From contig NZ_AOFT01000003.1 in the NCBI RefSeq assembly GCF_000348905.1, positions 62,001 through 126,000 on the forward strand: a DNA stretch of 64,000 nt, in the 5' to 3' direction. This document shows positions 34,099 through 43,633 of this stretch, one piece after another. The DNA is from Bhargavaea cecembensis DSE10 (GTDB lineage Bacteria > Bacillota > Bacilli > Bacillales_A > Planococcaceae). Positions within the stretch are counted from its first letter, which is position 1. Every line of letters begins with the position of its first letter. Both the position numbers and the translations under genes were made by a program. The notes below the pieces were generated by a model. The model made no database searches and was not told where the DNA came from. It saw nothing but the letters and a program-made list of their open reading frames with translations.

Positions 34099-34980
34099 AT
34101 GAAACGGTATATCGGGGATATCCTGCTTCTGATCACCGCAATCGTCTGGGGAAGCGGGTTTGTCATGACGGCGATTGCGCTCGAGCATCTGACGGCGTAT
34201 GAAGTGATGGCGGGGCGGTTCCTCCTGGGCACGCTGATCATCACGGTCCTCTTCTACAAGAAGCTCCGGCTGATCTCGAAGTCGGTGCTTTGGAAAGGGG
34301 CGGTGCTCGGTACGATCCTGTTTGTGGCGTTCGCGCTGCAGACGGTCGGGCTTGAATATACGACGCCTTCCAAGAACGCGTTCTTGACGGCGGTGAACGT
34401 CGTGATCGTGCCGGTGATCGCATATCTCGTTTACCGGCGGCGGATCGACCGTCATGAGCTGATGGCCTCCGTCATTGCGCTCACCGGGATTGCGTTCCTG
34501 TCGCTGCAGGGCTCGTTCACCATCAATATCGGTGACCTGCTCACCCTGCTGTGCGCGGTCGGATTCGCATTCGATATCTTCTACACAAATATGTTTGTTA
34601 AAAAAGAGGACGCCCTGGTACTGACCATCGTCCAGTTTGCGACGGCGGCTCTGCTCAGCACGGTGGCGGTCCTTTTCCAGGGCGGCTTCCCGTCGAATCC
34701 GTCCAATGAAGCGATCTGGTCAGTCGTCTATCTTGCCGTCTTCTCGACGACGATCGCCTACGTCTGCCAGAATCTCGCGTTCCGATACACGACACCAACA
34801 AAGGCAGCCGTCATCCTGTCACTGGAATCGTTCTTCGGCTCGGTGCTGGCCGTCCTGTTCATCAACGACGTCATGACCGGCCGGATGGTGTTCGGCGCAG
34901 CGCTGATCCTGGTTGCCGTGCTCGTGGCGGAAGTCAAGCCGGCCTTCCGGCTGAAAAGCAGCGTTCGGACAGATCACTGA
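34099..34980 (+). CDS. EamA/DMT-family transporter
   Basis: A 293-residue ten-helix transporter in two EamA repeats. The opening LLITAIVWGSGFVMTAIALE and the second-repeat AVFSTTIAYVCQNLAFRYTTP are typical. Export of a metabolite or amino acid is likely; substrate unknown. GGGGAGGG precedes the ATG at 34099 by 6 bases. The next gene begins 18 bases later and is probably co-transcribed. Confidence 0.9.
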   Translation: MKRYIGDILLLITAIVWGSGFVMTAIALEHLTAYEVMAGRFLLGTLIITVLFYKKLRLISKSVLWKGAVLGTILFVAFALQTVGLEYTTPSKNAFLTAVNVVIVPVIAYLVYRRRIDRHELMASVIALTGIAFLSLQGSFTINIGDLLTLLCAVGFAFDIFYTNMFVKKEDALVLTIVQFATAALLSTVAVLFQGGFPSNPSNEAIWSVVYLAVFSTTIAYVCQNLAFRYTTPTKAAVILSLESFFGSVLAVLFINDVMTGRMVFGAALILVAVLVAEVKPAFRLKSSVRTDH

Positions 34981-34998
34981 TGGGAGGCGACCGCGGCC

Positions 34999-35664
34999 AT
35001 GGACAGCATGCGCTATGGAGAAAAAACCGACAGCTTCTACAGGACCCTTGGCATCTATTTCATTCTATTCCTGGCCGTCTGGTCGTTCCGGGAAATCGTC
35101 CTTCCTCCGTATTTGAGCGGACTTCCGGAAACAGCGACAGCATTGGCAAAAGCGGCCCTCAAGATCATGGTCTGGATCGTTCCGGTCTGGCTGTTCATCA
35201 GGTTCCGCCTGAAAAGCGATCCGGCCGACTTTCTGAAGCTGACCGCCAATCTCCGGAAGGGGCTCCTTTGGGGCTTTGGTTTGTCCGCCCTGCTGGGACT
35301 CTGGTTCACCATCCAGGCGTATGTGTTGAACGGCGGAGGTTTTCATTTCAATGTCTCGTTCGATAGATTCCTTAACGTCTTTCTCCTAGTCGGCCTTACA
35401 GAGGAAATCGTCTTCCGTGGCCTGTTTCTCCAGGCATTGGCGAAACGGCTCTCCTTCTGGAAGGCGAATATGGCCGCGGCGCTTCTGTTTCTGGTCATCC
35501 ACTATCCGATTTGGCTGTACCAGGGGACTTTCTTTAATTTGGGCAGTCATGCCTACGTCCTTTTCGTCGGTCTGGTGTTCGGATGGATCTTCAGAAAAAC
35601 TGGTTCGCTCTGGTCCGTCATCATCCTTCACTCGTTTCACAACTTCTTTTTGATCATCATGTAA
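34999..35664 (+). CDS. CPBP-family intramembrane metalloprotease
   Basis: A 221-residue membrane protein with about eight helices. The three CPBP/Abi motifs are visible: EEIVFRG (about residues 135-141), FLVIH and HSFHN near the end. These form the glutamate/histidine active site of CAAX-type proteases, which in bacteria process peptides or confer bacteriocin immunity. The start is ATG 34999 (GGGAGG 11 bases upstream); ATG 35008 is an alternative. Shares a terminator with the next gene. Confidence 0.9.
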   Translation: MDSMRYGEKTDSFYRTLGIYFILFLAVWSFREIVLPPYLSGLPETATALAKAALKIMVWIVPVWLFIRFRLKSDPADFLKLTANLRKGLLWGFGLSALLGLWFTIQAYVLNGGGFHFNVSFDRFLNVFLLVGLTEEIVFRGLFLQALAKRLSFWKANMAAALLFLVIHYPIWLYQGTFFNLGSHAYVLFVGLVFGWIFRKTGSLWSVIILHSFHNFFLIIM

Positions 35665-35703
35665 AAAAGCTCAGGGATGCGTCTCCGTCCCTGAGCTTTT
35701 TAA
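35663..35703. terminator. Bidirectional terminator
   Basis: AAAAAAGCTCAGGGA and TCCCTGAGCTTTTTT form a perfect 15-bp stem between convergent genes. Confidence 0.92.
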
Positions 35704-36312
35704 TGTTTCCACCACCAGATAACCGTCGTCGTTCAATCTCGTGACGCTGCATGATTCAATCGTTTCAAACTCACGGATCCGCTCCTCGATCGTCTTCCCC
35801 GTTCCGTCCCCGAACAGGTCTTCCCGGTCATAGTGAGGGAAAATCCGCTTGTCAGTCAGGCCCAATGCCGAAAAGTCATCGATATTCCGTGCATTCAACT
35901 GCGGCGTAAAGTGATGGACGACCCTGATATCCGGGCCGAGAAGGACCGCCCCGGCACTGACACCTACGATGACCGTGCCCTTCTGAGCCAGTTCCGCAAG
36001 AACCCGGTCCGCCCCGCTTTTCTTCATTTGCTCCAACAGAAAGAAAGGATTGCCGCCATTGATATAGATGACGTCTTTCTGCAGAAGGATATCCGGTGAT
36101 TCCGATTCGATATCCACCCAGTCCACCTTCCGGAAATCCATCTCCTCAAAGTCGCTTCCCGCTTTTTTCGCAAAGCGGTTTTGTTCTTTCTGGGGCGAGG
36201 CCGTCGTGATGATGGCGGCCTCCAAGGATTGGGGGTCCGCATCAAGCAAATCCAAAAACCGCCTCTTGATCTCATCTGTGTAGAAACCGTTTGACGTCAG
36301 CAGCAGTTTCAA
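35671..36312 (-). CDS. Peptidase S51 / type 1 glutamine amidotransferase-like protein (PepE family)
   Basis: A 213-residue protein with the nucleophile elbow GVSAGAVLLGPDI (Ser in the S51 position) and a HYDREDLFGDG segment. Relatives hydrolyse Asp-X dipeptides, and some Bacillus members have unclear roles. Start at ATG 36312. The stop lies inside the shared terminator. Single-gene unit. Confidence 0.85.
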   Translation of the reverse strand: MKLLLTSNGFYTDEIKRRFLDLLDADPQSLEAAIITTASPQKEQNRFAKKAGSDFEEMDFRKVDWVDIESESPDILLQKDVIYINGGNPFFLLEQMKKSGADRVLAELAQKGTVIVGVSAGAVLLGPDIRVVHHFTPQLNARNIDDFSALGLTDKRIFPHYDREDLFGDGTGKTIEERIREFETIESCSVTRLNDDGYLVVETLKSSGTETHP

Positions 36313-36508
36313 CGGACTCCCCCATTTCTCGATGTTTCTTTAATCCCATTATAACGGGTCTTCTCGGTCAATTTGCTGATGATCAATGCTATGAAACCAC
36401 GTGCTACTTTACCTAATAGATTGAGGTTTTCATTTGAACTTCATTGTGTGTTGGATGAAGATGGAATCATAGAAAACACGAACGAACCTTTTTCCGGGGA
36501 GGATCAGC

Positions 36509-37435
36509 ATGACCAGCAGATTATTAAACAGGTGGGTAAGTAATCCGAAAAGCGCCCGGCTCGGTTTTTGGGGGCTGCTGATGTTCAGTGTGCTGATCAA
36601 CAGCATTACTCTGCAAGCTGACAACCAAGTTTTCATCCTGTATATCTTTACCGTGATTTTCTTGGGAATCGGCTATAGTGACAAGCCTAAACGGGTTCTG
36701 TTTATCCTCACCGCTCTGGTGGTCACCTGCAGGTATTTCCTCATCCCGGATGGGGGCTCTGGCTTACTCGCATACCTTCTTCATTTTCTGACCTATTATC
36801 TGATTACCCTCATCTCTGCAGGGCTGATCCGATACGCCCAGAGGGTGAGAGAAGACAATCTGGAACTGACCACGGCCCTGTCCAACGCGCTGGATTCCAG
36901 GGACCCTTATACGTTGAACCACTCCATGAATGTCGCGAAATATGCGCTTTTGATCGCTGAGCAAATGGAGCTATCCAAAGAAGAATGCGACATCATCCGG
37001 CAGGGTGCCTTGCTTCACGACATCGGAAAAATCGGTGTCCCCGAACAAATCCTCCTTAAAAAAGGCAGATTGACGGATGAGGAATATGAAATCATTCAAT
37101 CCCACCCGACCATCGGCTATGACATGATCAAACACGTGGGCGAATTCTCTCAAAACGGTGTGCTTGATATTGTGCTGCACCACCATGAGCGCTTTGACGG
37201 GAAGGGATATCCAAAAAGGTTGAAAGGCCATGAGATTCCCCTGTTTGCCCGAATCGTCGCAGTGGCAGACACCTATGACGCCATGACTTCAAAGCGGGTA
37301 TACCGTGATGCACTCGATCAGAACACCGCGTTAAATGAGATCCGGAAAGGCAAAGGAACACAATTCGATCCCGAGATTGCGGACGTGTTTGATGAAGTGA
37401 TCCGGTCCGCTGGTCATAGAAAGTCGAACGCTTAG
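36509..37435 (+). CDS. Membrane HD-GYP phosphodiesterase
   Basis: A 308-residue protein. About four or five membrane helices (residues ~18-110) precede a cytoplasmic HD-GYP domain. The metal-binding pair HDIGKIGVPE, the HHHERFDGKGYP motif and ADTYDAMTSKR are all present, so it should hydrolyse cyclic di-GMP. It would act opposite to the two GGDEF proteins at 22.8-25 kb. GGGGAGGATC lies before the ATG at 36509. Confidence 0.92.
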   Translation: MTSRLLNRWVSNPKSARLGFWGLLMFSVLINSITLQADNQVFILYIFTVIFLGIGYSDKPKRVLFILTALVVTCRYFLIPDGGSGLLAYLLHFLTYYLITLISAGLIRYAQRVREDNLELTTALSNALDSRDPYTLNHSMNVAKYALLIAEQMELSKEECDIIRQGALLHDIGKIGVPEQILLKKGRLTDEEYEIIQSHPTIGYDMIKHVGEFSQNGVLDIVLHHHERFDGKGYPKRLKGHEIPLFARIVAVADTYDAMTSKRVYRDALDQNTALNEIRKGKGTQFDPEIADVFDEVIRSAGHRKSNA

Positions 37436-37469
37436 AATTCAACTAAGCGTTTTTATTTGCAGATAAAGA

Positions 37470-37497
37470 GAAAAAACGTCCGAATGACCGGACGCAT
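37470..37497 (-). terminator. Terminator of the NlpC/P60-like gene
   Basis: On the minus strand GCGTCCGGTCATTCGGACG is followed by TTTTTTC. A smaller plus-strand hairpin (ACGCTTA with TAAGCGT, then TTTTTA) at 37427-37457 serves the HD-GYP gene. Confidence 0.82.
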
Positions 37498-37509
37498 TGC
37501 TTTTCTCGT

Positions 37510-38109
37510 TTAAGACGCCGCCCGCCGGAACGGCACACGCGGCAGGCGTGCCCGGATCCCCCGGCGCGGGCTGATGGTGACAACGTTCCCCGGTGCCACG
37601 TACTCACGGAGCGGCCCTTTATACACCGGCTCCAGCTGGCTCGACTGGGTGAAATGCCGGGCCTGCGCCCGCCAAGCCGGCTCGTCTGTGATTTTGATGC
37701 CCGCGGTTGCCAGCATCGCCACGACGAACTGTGAGCAGAAGTATGCCCGCTTGCGGCAGATTTCCCGGTTGAGGATGACGCCGATCAGACCGATGAAGTT
37801 GTACGTGTAGCGGTGGCGCTCCCGTTCGATCTCCAGGATGCGTCCGCGGATCCGCCGGTGCTCGTCCTCCGTCACGCGGAACCGGAACACGGCGCATTGC
37901 GCGTCTTTTAAAAGTCCTTCCCCCGCACGCTCCTTTACGAATCCGCCGGAAAACGGATTGCGCTGCTGCACGCGGCCGAAGCTGTACATCTCCTCAAGCT
38001 GCTCATCGAATGCGATCGAAACGTGGTTCAATGGGCAACCCGTATATCGGCGGATGATCTTAGACAGCACAGTCCCCGTATCGGTCAGTACGATGTAGAT
38101 CTCCTTCAC
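37510..38109 (-). CDS. Permuted NlpC/P60-type cysteine hydrolase-like protein
   Basis: A 199-residue protein in which a histidine (GCPLNHVSIAF, about residue 25) comes before a cysteine (YFCSQFVVAML, about residue 125). That order is characteristic of permuted NlpC/P60 families such as YiiX and LRAT. The target could be peptide or acyl bonds. The start is GTG at 38109, 9 bases after AGGGGG. No signal peptide is seen, so it may act in the cytoplasm. Confidence 0.7.
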   Translation of the reverse strand: MKEIYIVLTDTGTVLSKIIRRYTGCPLNHVSIAFDEQLEEMYSFGRVQQRNPFSGGFVKERAGEGLLKDAQCAVFRFRVTEDEHRRIRGRILEIERERHRYTYNFIGLIGVILNREICRKRAYFCSQFVVAMLATAGIKITDEPAWRAQARHFTQSSQLEPVYKGPLREYVAPGNVVTISPRRGIRARLPRVPFRRAAS

Positions 38110-38548
38110 GATGATGTTCCCCCTGTTATCCGGCCCCGGCCCGCTTCGGAACGCCGGCCCGGCCTTGTCATTCGTTATCTTCATTGTGGACCGGACCCTC
38201 CTTTTCCAAAACGGCCTCCGGCGGGAATCCGTCTCAGTCTCCAGACCGATTCCGCTCCGGGACCGCCGATCCCGTTACTACACTATACGGTCGGGCAGCG
38301 CCGGACGTTTCAGGCTTACGCCCTATTCAGGAAAAAATTTACGGATGGTGGCGGAGCCGCTGTGAATGTTACGCAAATGCGCCTGATTGTTACGCAAACC
38401 ATTTCCCACAAGACCGGCCGCTTTCTTCTTCCACCATACGCTCCAAATGTGAAAGTTCCCCTCATAAAATCATGAAGATTTTATTAAGATGAAACGTTCC
38501 GGTCCGCCGAAGCGTACAACAGCTATCAAGAAAATGGAGGGATTCATC
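38110..38548. other. Intergenic region with a two-unit phased word (array A4)
   Basis: No gene is supported in this divergent gap. GTTACGCAAA occurs at 38368 and 38389, exactly 21 bases apart, and a weaker match lies at 38347. It is the smallest member of the phased-array family. Confidence 0.5.
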
Positions 38549-38866
38549 ATGCTGGTGACGACAACAAATTCTCTGGAAGGCAAGAAGATCGAGACGTATC
38601 ACGGGATTGTGGTTGGAGAAGCGATCATGGGGGCGAACGTGGTGCGGGACATTTTCGCCTCTGTGACGGATGTGATCGGCGGCCGCAGTTCGGCTTATGA
38701 AAACAAGCTTGCGGAAGGCCGTGAGATTGCGCTCCGGGAAATGCAGGACCGTGCAAAGCGCCTCGGCGCAAACGCCATCATCGGCGTCGACCTTGATTTC
38801 GAAACGCTCCGTGAAGGCATGATGATGTGCGTCGCGACGGGTACGGCCGTCACCTATAGGGACTGA
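38549..38866 (+). CDS. YbjQ/UPF0145-family protein
   Basis: A 105-residue protein starting [20 protein letters not shown], with the family core [15 protein letters not shown] and [14 protein letters not shown]. It is annotated elsewhere as a heavy-metal-binding domain fold, but function is unproven. GGAGGG lies 7 bases before the ATG at 38549. Its stop overlaps the next start (TGATG), so the two are coupled. Confidence 0.9.
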   Translation: MLVTTTNSLEGKKIETYHGIVVGEAIMGANVVRDIFASVTDVIGGRSSAYENKLAEGREIALREMQDRAKRLGANAIIGVDLDFETLREGMMMCVATGTAVTYRD

Positions 38867-39780
38867 TGGCGGACAAAAGCGTCCGGCTCCATCCGGTCGC
38901 CTCAGTTTCAGAGGAAATGGACGGATTCACTCCGGTCAGCATCGCCATCGGTGCAGACGGCGAGCTGTGCCTCCTTTTCACGAAGAAAATCCCCGCTCTC
39001 GCCGAGGAGATTTTTCCCCGGTCCGTCACCAGGAACCCGATTGCCTACAGGGCGGTCATTATCCGGAACGGCGCCAAAACGGTAACCGACTTTCCGCGGG
39101 AGAAGTGGAACTACCATTTCTTCGAAACGATCGATGATGGAAACCACCTTCTCCTGTGCGGCTCCCGCTCCTGCAATCACGGAGACGGCAACATCGAACG
39201 GAACGCCCGTGTCTACACGGCGGACGGACAGCTTGTCCGCCAGTTCTGCCTCGGCGACGGCATCGATCACCTGTCCGTTACACCGGACAACCACATCTGG
39301 TGCGGGTACTTCGATGAAGGCATCTTCGGCAACTACGGATGGGAAGACCCGCTCGGAAAGTCCGGCCTCGTCAAATGGAGTCCGGACGGCCGGATTGTAT
39401 GGGAGTACCAAGGCACCGGTAACCGGTTCATCGCCGATTGCTATGCGATGACGACTGTCGGCAACGAGGCGGCATTCCACTACTACACGGACTTTGACGT
39501 TGGATTCGTCCAAGACGGGCAGACGGTCTACTATTCGACTGATATCGACGGAGCCTCTGCCATGGCCGCAACGGCAGACGGCAGCAGAATCCTATTTTAT
39601 GAGGACAATCAATTCATCTTTACCGAACGAAAAGGCCGGCGCTATGTCCGGCGCGGCTGCCTCCGGTTCAAGAAGCCCAACGGAAAGAAACTCTCACCAT
39701 TGCTGGTCGCCACGCGCGGCCCGCAGCTGCTCATGCTGGACGGGCCCGACCTTTATCTATATGACATGGGCGGCGCGTGA
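38866..39780 (+). CDS. Hypothetical propeller-like protein
   Basis: A 304-residue soluble protein with repeated beta-strand patterns of the type VYTADGQLVRQFCLGDGIDH and KWSPDGRIVWEYQGTG, which suggest a beta-propeller. There is no signal peptide. It starts at ATG 38866 inside the stop of the YbjQ gene. I do not recognise a characterised family. Confidence 0.65.
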   Translation: MADKSVRLHPVASVSEEMDGFTPVSIAIGADGELCLLFTKKIPALAEEIFPRSVTRNPIAYRAVIIRNGAKTVTDFPREKWNYHFFETIDDGNHLLLCGSRSCNHGDGNIERNARVYTADGQLVRQFCLGDGIDHLSVTPDNHIWCGYFDEGIFGNYGWEDPLGKSGLVKWSPDGRIVWEYQGTGNRFIADCYAMTTVGNEAAFHYYTDFDVGFVQDGQTVYYSTDIDGASAMAATADGSRILFYEDNQFIFTERKGRRYVRRGCLRFKKPNGKKLSPLLVATRGPQLLMLDGPDLYLYDMGGA

Positions 39781-39913
39781 TTCCATCCATTTCAGAAATC
39801 GGAAAATCAAAGATTCAATAAAACCATCTCTTTGTTTTACAGCCAAAGTCCCGGGGAATCTGAATACCGTAACTGGAATACTTCCACAAGGATGATAGCC
39901 GAAGGAGAGAGCC

Positions 39914-40549
39914 ATGGAAACGATCAACGATTACATTGAATCCATATTTACCAATCCTGATTCACAACTGGATGACGTTCTTGCCTCCATCGAGGAAAAC
40001 GATATGCGGCAGATTTCCGTCCCGCCCGCTTCGGGAAAACTGCTGACGATGCTTGCCACGATGTCCGGAGCCAGGCGTGTTCTGGAAATCGGCGCGCTCG
40101 GCGGCTACAGCGGCATCTGCCTTGCAAGGGGGATGGCCGAAGGCGGCACGCTCACTTCGCTCGAGCTGATCGAGGACTATGCCAATCTCGCCAAAAGCAA
40201 TCTCACCAAAGCCGGCTTCGGCGACCGGGTCACTTACATGACGGGACCCGCTCTTGAAAGCCTGGAACAGCTGGCCGGCCGAGGCGAGACGTTCGACTTT
40301 TTCTTTATCGATGCCGATAAGGAAAACTACGAAAACTATCTCGAGGCCTGCATCCGGATCGCCGAAAGCGGCGCGCTGATTGTGTGTGACAATGTCCTCG
40401 CGCGCGGCACCGTCGCGGATGAATCCGCAGAGCCCACCCGGAATACTGAAATCATGAAAACCTTCAATAAGACGGTTGCGAACCATCCGAAGCTGGAGTC
40501 CCTGCTGATTCCGGTCGGTGACGGGCTTACGGTATCCATCGTAAAATAA
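39914..40549 (+). CDS. O-methyltransferase (caffeoyl-CoA OMT-like, class I SAM)
   Basis: A 211-residue methyltransferase with the SAM-binding motif VLEIGALGGYSGICLA and the metal-binding segment FFIDADKENYENYLEA followed by VCDNVLARG. The family uses a divalent metal and methylates catechols or, in YrrM/TrmR, tRNA uridine. The ATG at 39914 follows GGAGAGAG. Monocistronic with a terminator at 40556. Confidence 0.88.
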   Translation: METINDYIESIFTNPDSQLDDVLASIEENDMRQISVPPASGKLLTMLATMSGARRVLEIGALGGYSGICLARGMAEGGTLTSLELIEDYANLAKSNLTKAGFGDRVTYMTGPALESLEQLAGRGETFDFFFIDADKENYENYLEACIRIAESGALIVCDNVLARGTVADESAEPTRNTEIMKTFNKTVANHPKLESLLIPVGDGLTVSIVK

Positions 40550-40555
40550 GCACTA

Positions 40556-40604
40556 AAAATCCCCCTGAGCAGGATTCGGTCCTGCTCGGGGGGATGCTTT
40601 TTTG
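40556..40604. terminator. Bidirectional terminator
   Basis: ATCCCCCTGAGCAGGA and TCCTGCTCGGGGGGAT pair around TTCGG, followed by GCTTTTTT. It lies between convergent genes. Confidence 0.92.
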
Positions 40605-40609
40605 TTCAG

Positions 40610-41152
40610 TTATACGCGCGTTGCCTGTTCCCGGCCGACTTTCCGGATAAAGTAGTCCAGCTGTTTTTCCGTGCGCAAAAAGGCGTCTTCATCGACGATC
40701 GGCTGATCTGCCGACTTGTCGAGCTGGCTGTCCATATAGTACAGCCCCTTCAGGTTGACACCCTTCAGCGTGGCCAGCAGCGGTTTAAGCGCAGATTCAA
40801 GCGCGAGAAGGTGGGACATGCTGCCGCCCGTCATGACCGGGAGCACGGGCGTGTCTTCCAGGATGTCCTGCGGCATGATATCGATGAGCGCCTTCAGCAC
40901 ACCCGAATAGGCCGCCTTGTACACCGGCGTGCCGACGATGACGCCCTTCGCCTGTCCGACCTGTTCGGCAATGCGGATTACGTCCGGGCTCTTGAAGTTG
41001 CCGAACATCAGGTCTTCAGCCGGCACATCCTTGACTGAAATATGTGTGACGGAGAACTGTTGCTGTTCCAGCCGCTCTCCAAGATAACGGAGAATTTTCT
41101 CCGAACGGGAATTCTCTGAAGGGCTACCCGACAAGATGACGATATGGCTCAT
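40610..41152 (-). CDS. ssuE: NADPH-dependent FMN reductase
   Basis: A 180-residue flavodoxin-fold reductase with the phosphate-binding GSPSENSRSEKIL near the N-terminus and VGTPVYKAAYSGVLKALID, the SsuE signature. It should supply reduced FMN to the LLM monooxygenase three genes earlier. The ATG at 41152 follows GGAGGAAGGGG. It is the last gene of the sulfur operon. Confidence 0.92.
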   Translation of the reverse strand: MSHIVILSGSPSENSRSEKILRYLGERLEQQQFSVTHISVKDVPAEDLMFGNFKSPDVIRIAEQVGQAKGVIVGTPVYKAAYSGVLKALIDIMPQDILEDTPVLPVMTGGSMSHLLALESALKPLLATLKGVNLKGLYYMDSQLDKSADQPIVDEDAFLRTEKQLDYFIRKVGREQATRV

Positions 41153-41169
41153 TCCGTCCCCTTCCTCCT

Positions 41170-41427
41170 TCACAGCCTGCCGAGCGCGCTTTCCAGGTGC
41201 TCGACGCCGACTTCAGTGACCGCTTCATACCGGTTGCCGCGGCCGATCTCGATGACCGGCACATGGCGGACGCCGTATTTGGTTTCAAGGATATCCCGTC
41301 GGTCGTCGTGCTCTGTGACGTCGACTGTGCGGTATTCATAACCGTTTTTCTCGAGGTAATCCTTTACATCGCCGCAGTAGCTGCAGCCTTGCTTGGACCA
41401 GACGACAATGGACAGATCTTTGGACAT
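41170..41427 (-). CDS. Glutaredoxin-family protein (YtnI-like)
   Basis: An 85-residue thioredoxin fold with a CSYC redox pair (residues 15-18), HVPVIEIG as the cis-proline segment and a short C-terminal helix. YtnI of the B. subtilis ytmI operon is the probable counterpart. It may reduce disulfides produced in sulfur compound breakdown. It overlaps no gene but lies 17 bases before ssuE, whose ribosome site includes its stop. Confidence 0.88.
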   Translation of the reverse strand: MSKDLSIVVWSKQGCSYCGDVKDYLEKNGYEYRTVDVTEHDDRRDILETKYGVRHVPVIEIGRGNRYEAVTEVGVEHLESALGRL

Positions 41428-41468
41428 GTTGCATCTTCCTTTCTTATTTGGAGGGACGGATGCCCTTT

Positions 41469-42800
41469 TCAGTGAACCTCGGACGGCTCATCCTGATACC
41501 GGTTTTCCTTGAACGGCAGGCCGAGCGTTTCACGGAGGGTACCGCCGCTTGCCGCGCGGTTGTAGTATCCCTTCTCTTCGAGGATCGGGAGGACATGATT
41601 AATGAATTCGTCGTACTGGCCGCCCAGCACCTGGAGATTCAGCATGAAGCCGTCCGCCGCTTCCTCATCGATCCACTGGATCATGCGGTCGGCCACCTGT
41701 TCGTACGAGCCGAAAAACGGATCTTTCGGAGTCGCGACGCGCAGCGCCACTTCGCGGAGCGTCAGGTTTTCTTCCTTCGCCGTCCGCTTGATCTCATCGG
41801 TCGTGGACCGGAAGGCATTTTTGCCTACGTCACCGATATCCGGGAATGGCTCGTCCAGCGGGAATCCGCTGAAGTCAAAGTGGTCAAAGTACCGGCTGAG
41901 GAACGTCAGGGCTTCCTCGACTGACAGCAGGTTCTTGATTTCTTCGTACTTCCGCTCCGCCGCTTCTTCGGTCGGGCCGATGATCGGGGACAGTGACGGG
42001 AAGATCAGGAGGTCTTCCGCCCGGCGTCCTTTATCCACGGCCGCCTGCTTGAGTTCACGGTATTGCGCCTTCGCCTTTTCGATCGGTCCGCTGACCGTGA
42101 AGATCGCTTCCCCATATTTGGCGGCGAAGTTTTTGCCCGTCTTCGAGGCGCCTGCCTGGAAGATAACCGGCTGGCCCTGTTCGGAGCGCTCGATGTTGAG
42201 CGGGCCCTGCGCCTTGAAGAACTTGCCTTTATGATTGAGCCTGTGCATCTTGGAGAAGTCGGAGAACTTGCCGGTTTCACGGTCCCGGACAAAGGCATCG
42301 TCTTCCCACGAGTCCCACAGTCCCTGGACGACATCGACATACTCTGCAGCCATCTCATAGCGGAGGGCATGTTCCGGGTGATTTCCCCGGTTGAAGTTTT
42401 CCGCACTGCCCTCGAGCGGTGACGTCACGACGTTCCAGCCGGCGCGTCCGCCGCTGAGCTTGTCGAGAGACGCGAACTGTCGGGCGATGTTGAACGGCTC
42501 GCTGTACGTCGTCGAGACCGTGCCGACCAGCCCGATTTTCGAGGTAACCATCGCCAGTGCAGACAAAAGCGTCAGCGGCTCGAATCGGTTCTGGAAATGC
42601 GGGATCGACTTCTCGTCGATATAGAGCCCGTCCGCGATAAACGCGAACGCAAAGCCGGCATTCTCCGCTTTCTTGGTGATGTTCACGTAATGTTCGAGGT
42701 TGATGCTGCCGTCAGCCGGGACGTCCGGCGCTTTCCAGGAATTCATATGGGCACCCGGGCCATAAAGCAGAACCCCGAGATTGATCTGTTTGTTCGTCAT
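41469..42800 (-). CDS. LLM-class FMNH2-dependent monooxygenase (YtnJ/NtaA-like)
   Basis: A 443-residue TIM-barrel monooxygenase of the NtaA/SnaA/DszA group. It has the GRAGWNVVTSPLEGSAENF signature, RSEQGQPVIFQAGASKTG for flavin binding, and SGGTLRETLGL near the C-terminus. It should cleave carbon-sulfur (or carbon-nitrogen) bonds using reduced FMN from SsuE. Neighbouring transport and redox genes point to a cysteine derivative as substrate. Start at ATG 42800. Confidence 0.92.
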   Translation of the reverse strand: MTNKQINLGVLLYGPGAHMNSWKAPDVPADGSINLEHYVNITKKAENAGFAFAFIADGLYIDEKSIPHFQNRFEPLTLLSALAMVTSKIGLVGTVSTTYSEPFNIARQFASLDKLSGGRAGWNVVTSPLEGSAENFNRGNHPEHALRYEMAAEYVDVVQGLWDSWEDDAFVRDRETGKFSDFSKMHRLNHKGKFFKAQGPLNIERSEQGQPVIFQAGASKTGKNFAAKYGEAIFTVSGPIEKAKAQYRELKQAAVDKGRRAEDLLIFPSLSPIIGPTEEAAERKYEEIKNLLSVEEALTFLSRYFDHFDFSGFPLDEPFPDIGDVGKNAFRSTTDEIKRTAKEENLTLREVALRVATPKDPFFGSYEQVADRMIQWIDEEAADGFMLNLQVLGGQYDEFINHVLPILEEKGYYNRAASGGTLRETLGLPFKENRYQDEPSEVH

Positions 42801-42818
42801 GTCCGATTCCCTTCTTCC

Positions 42819-43613
42819 TTAGTTCTTGCTGTCTTCAAGCAGGTCCATGCCGTACCATTTTTCCGACAGCTCGGAGATCGTTCCGTCCGCGCGGAGTGTT
42901 TCAAGCGCCCCATTGACCTCTTCGATCATCTTGTCGCCTTCTTCATTCTTTTTGAACGGCAGTGCCACCGGCTGGTCGCCAAACGGTTCGCCAACCACAC
43001 GGAGCGGCAGGCCTTTTTCATTGATCTGCGCCATGAGGATCTCCCTGCCATGCACGAAAGCATCCAGTTTCCCGCTGCCGACATCGCTATAGATGACATC
43101 AGCTGATTCGTACGTAACAAAATTAAACTCTTCGTCCGGATAAGCTGTTGTCAGGACGTTCGGATAGTTGGTTCCCATAGCTACGGCAATCTTCCCTTTT
43201 TTCAGCTCATCGAACGAGATTTCTTCCCGGTCTTTGCCGGTTGCCAGCACAGCCTTTGAATTGTAGTACGGATCGGAGAAGTTGTACTTCTCGCCCCGCT
43301 CAGGTGTAGCCGCGAAGTTCGCGACCGTGTCGATTTTGCCGGTTTCCATGCTCGCTAGCACGCCGGTCCAATCCGTTACTTCCCACTGGACTTCGTAACC
43401 CAGTTCATCATAGATGGCTTCGATGACGTCAACGCTGAAGCCCTTCAGCTCGCCGTCTTCCTTGAAGTACTGCGGATAACCGTCAGGTGTGGCGCCGACT
43501 TTGACGACTTTCTTATCGGAGCCGCCGTCAGCGCTATCGCCAGCCTCGCCGCCGCATGCTGCCAGAAGAGCAGCGATCGCCAGCAGGACCAGTGTGAATT
43601 TAAGTGTTCTCAT
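42819..43613 (-). CDS. Amino-acid ABC transporter substrate-binding lipoprotein (TcyJ/K-like)
   Basis: A 264-residue lipoprotein with lipobox LLAACGG at about residues 17-21 and a bilobal SBP family 3 domain (GFSVDVIEAIYDELGYEVQW, SDPYYNSKAVLA). The family binds polar amino acids; the operon suggests cystine or an S-substituted cysteine. ATG at 43613 follows GGGGGATAAC. Confidence 0.92.
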   Translation of the reverse strand: MRTLKFTLVLLAIAALLAACGGEAGDSADGGSDKKVVKVGATPDGYPQYFKEDGELKGFSVDVIEAIYDELGYEVQWEVTDWTGVLASMETGKIDTVANFAATPERGEKYNFSDPYYNSKAVLATGKDREEISFDELKKGKIAVAMGTNYPNVLTTAYPDEEFNFVTYESADVIYSDVGSGKLDAFVHGREILMAQINEKGLPLRVVGEPFGDQPVALPFKKNEEGDKMIEEVNGALETLRADGTISELSEKWYGMDLLEDSKN

Positions 43614-43633
43614 TGGATGTTATCCCCCTTAGT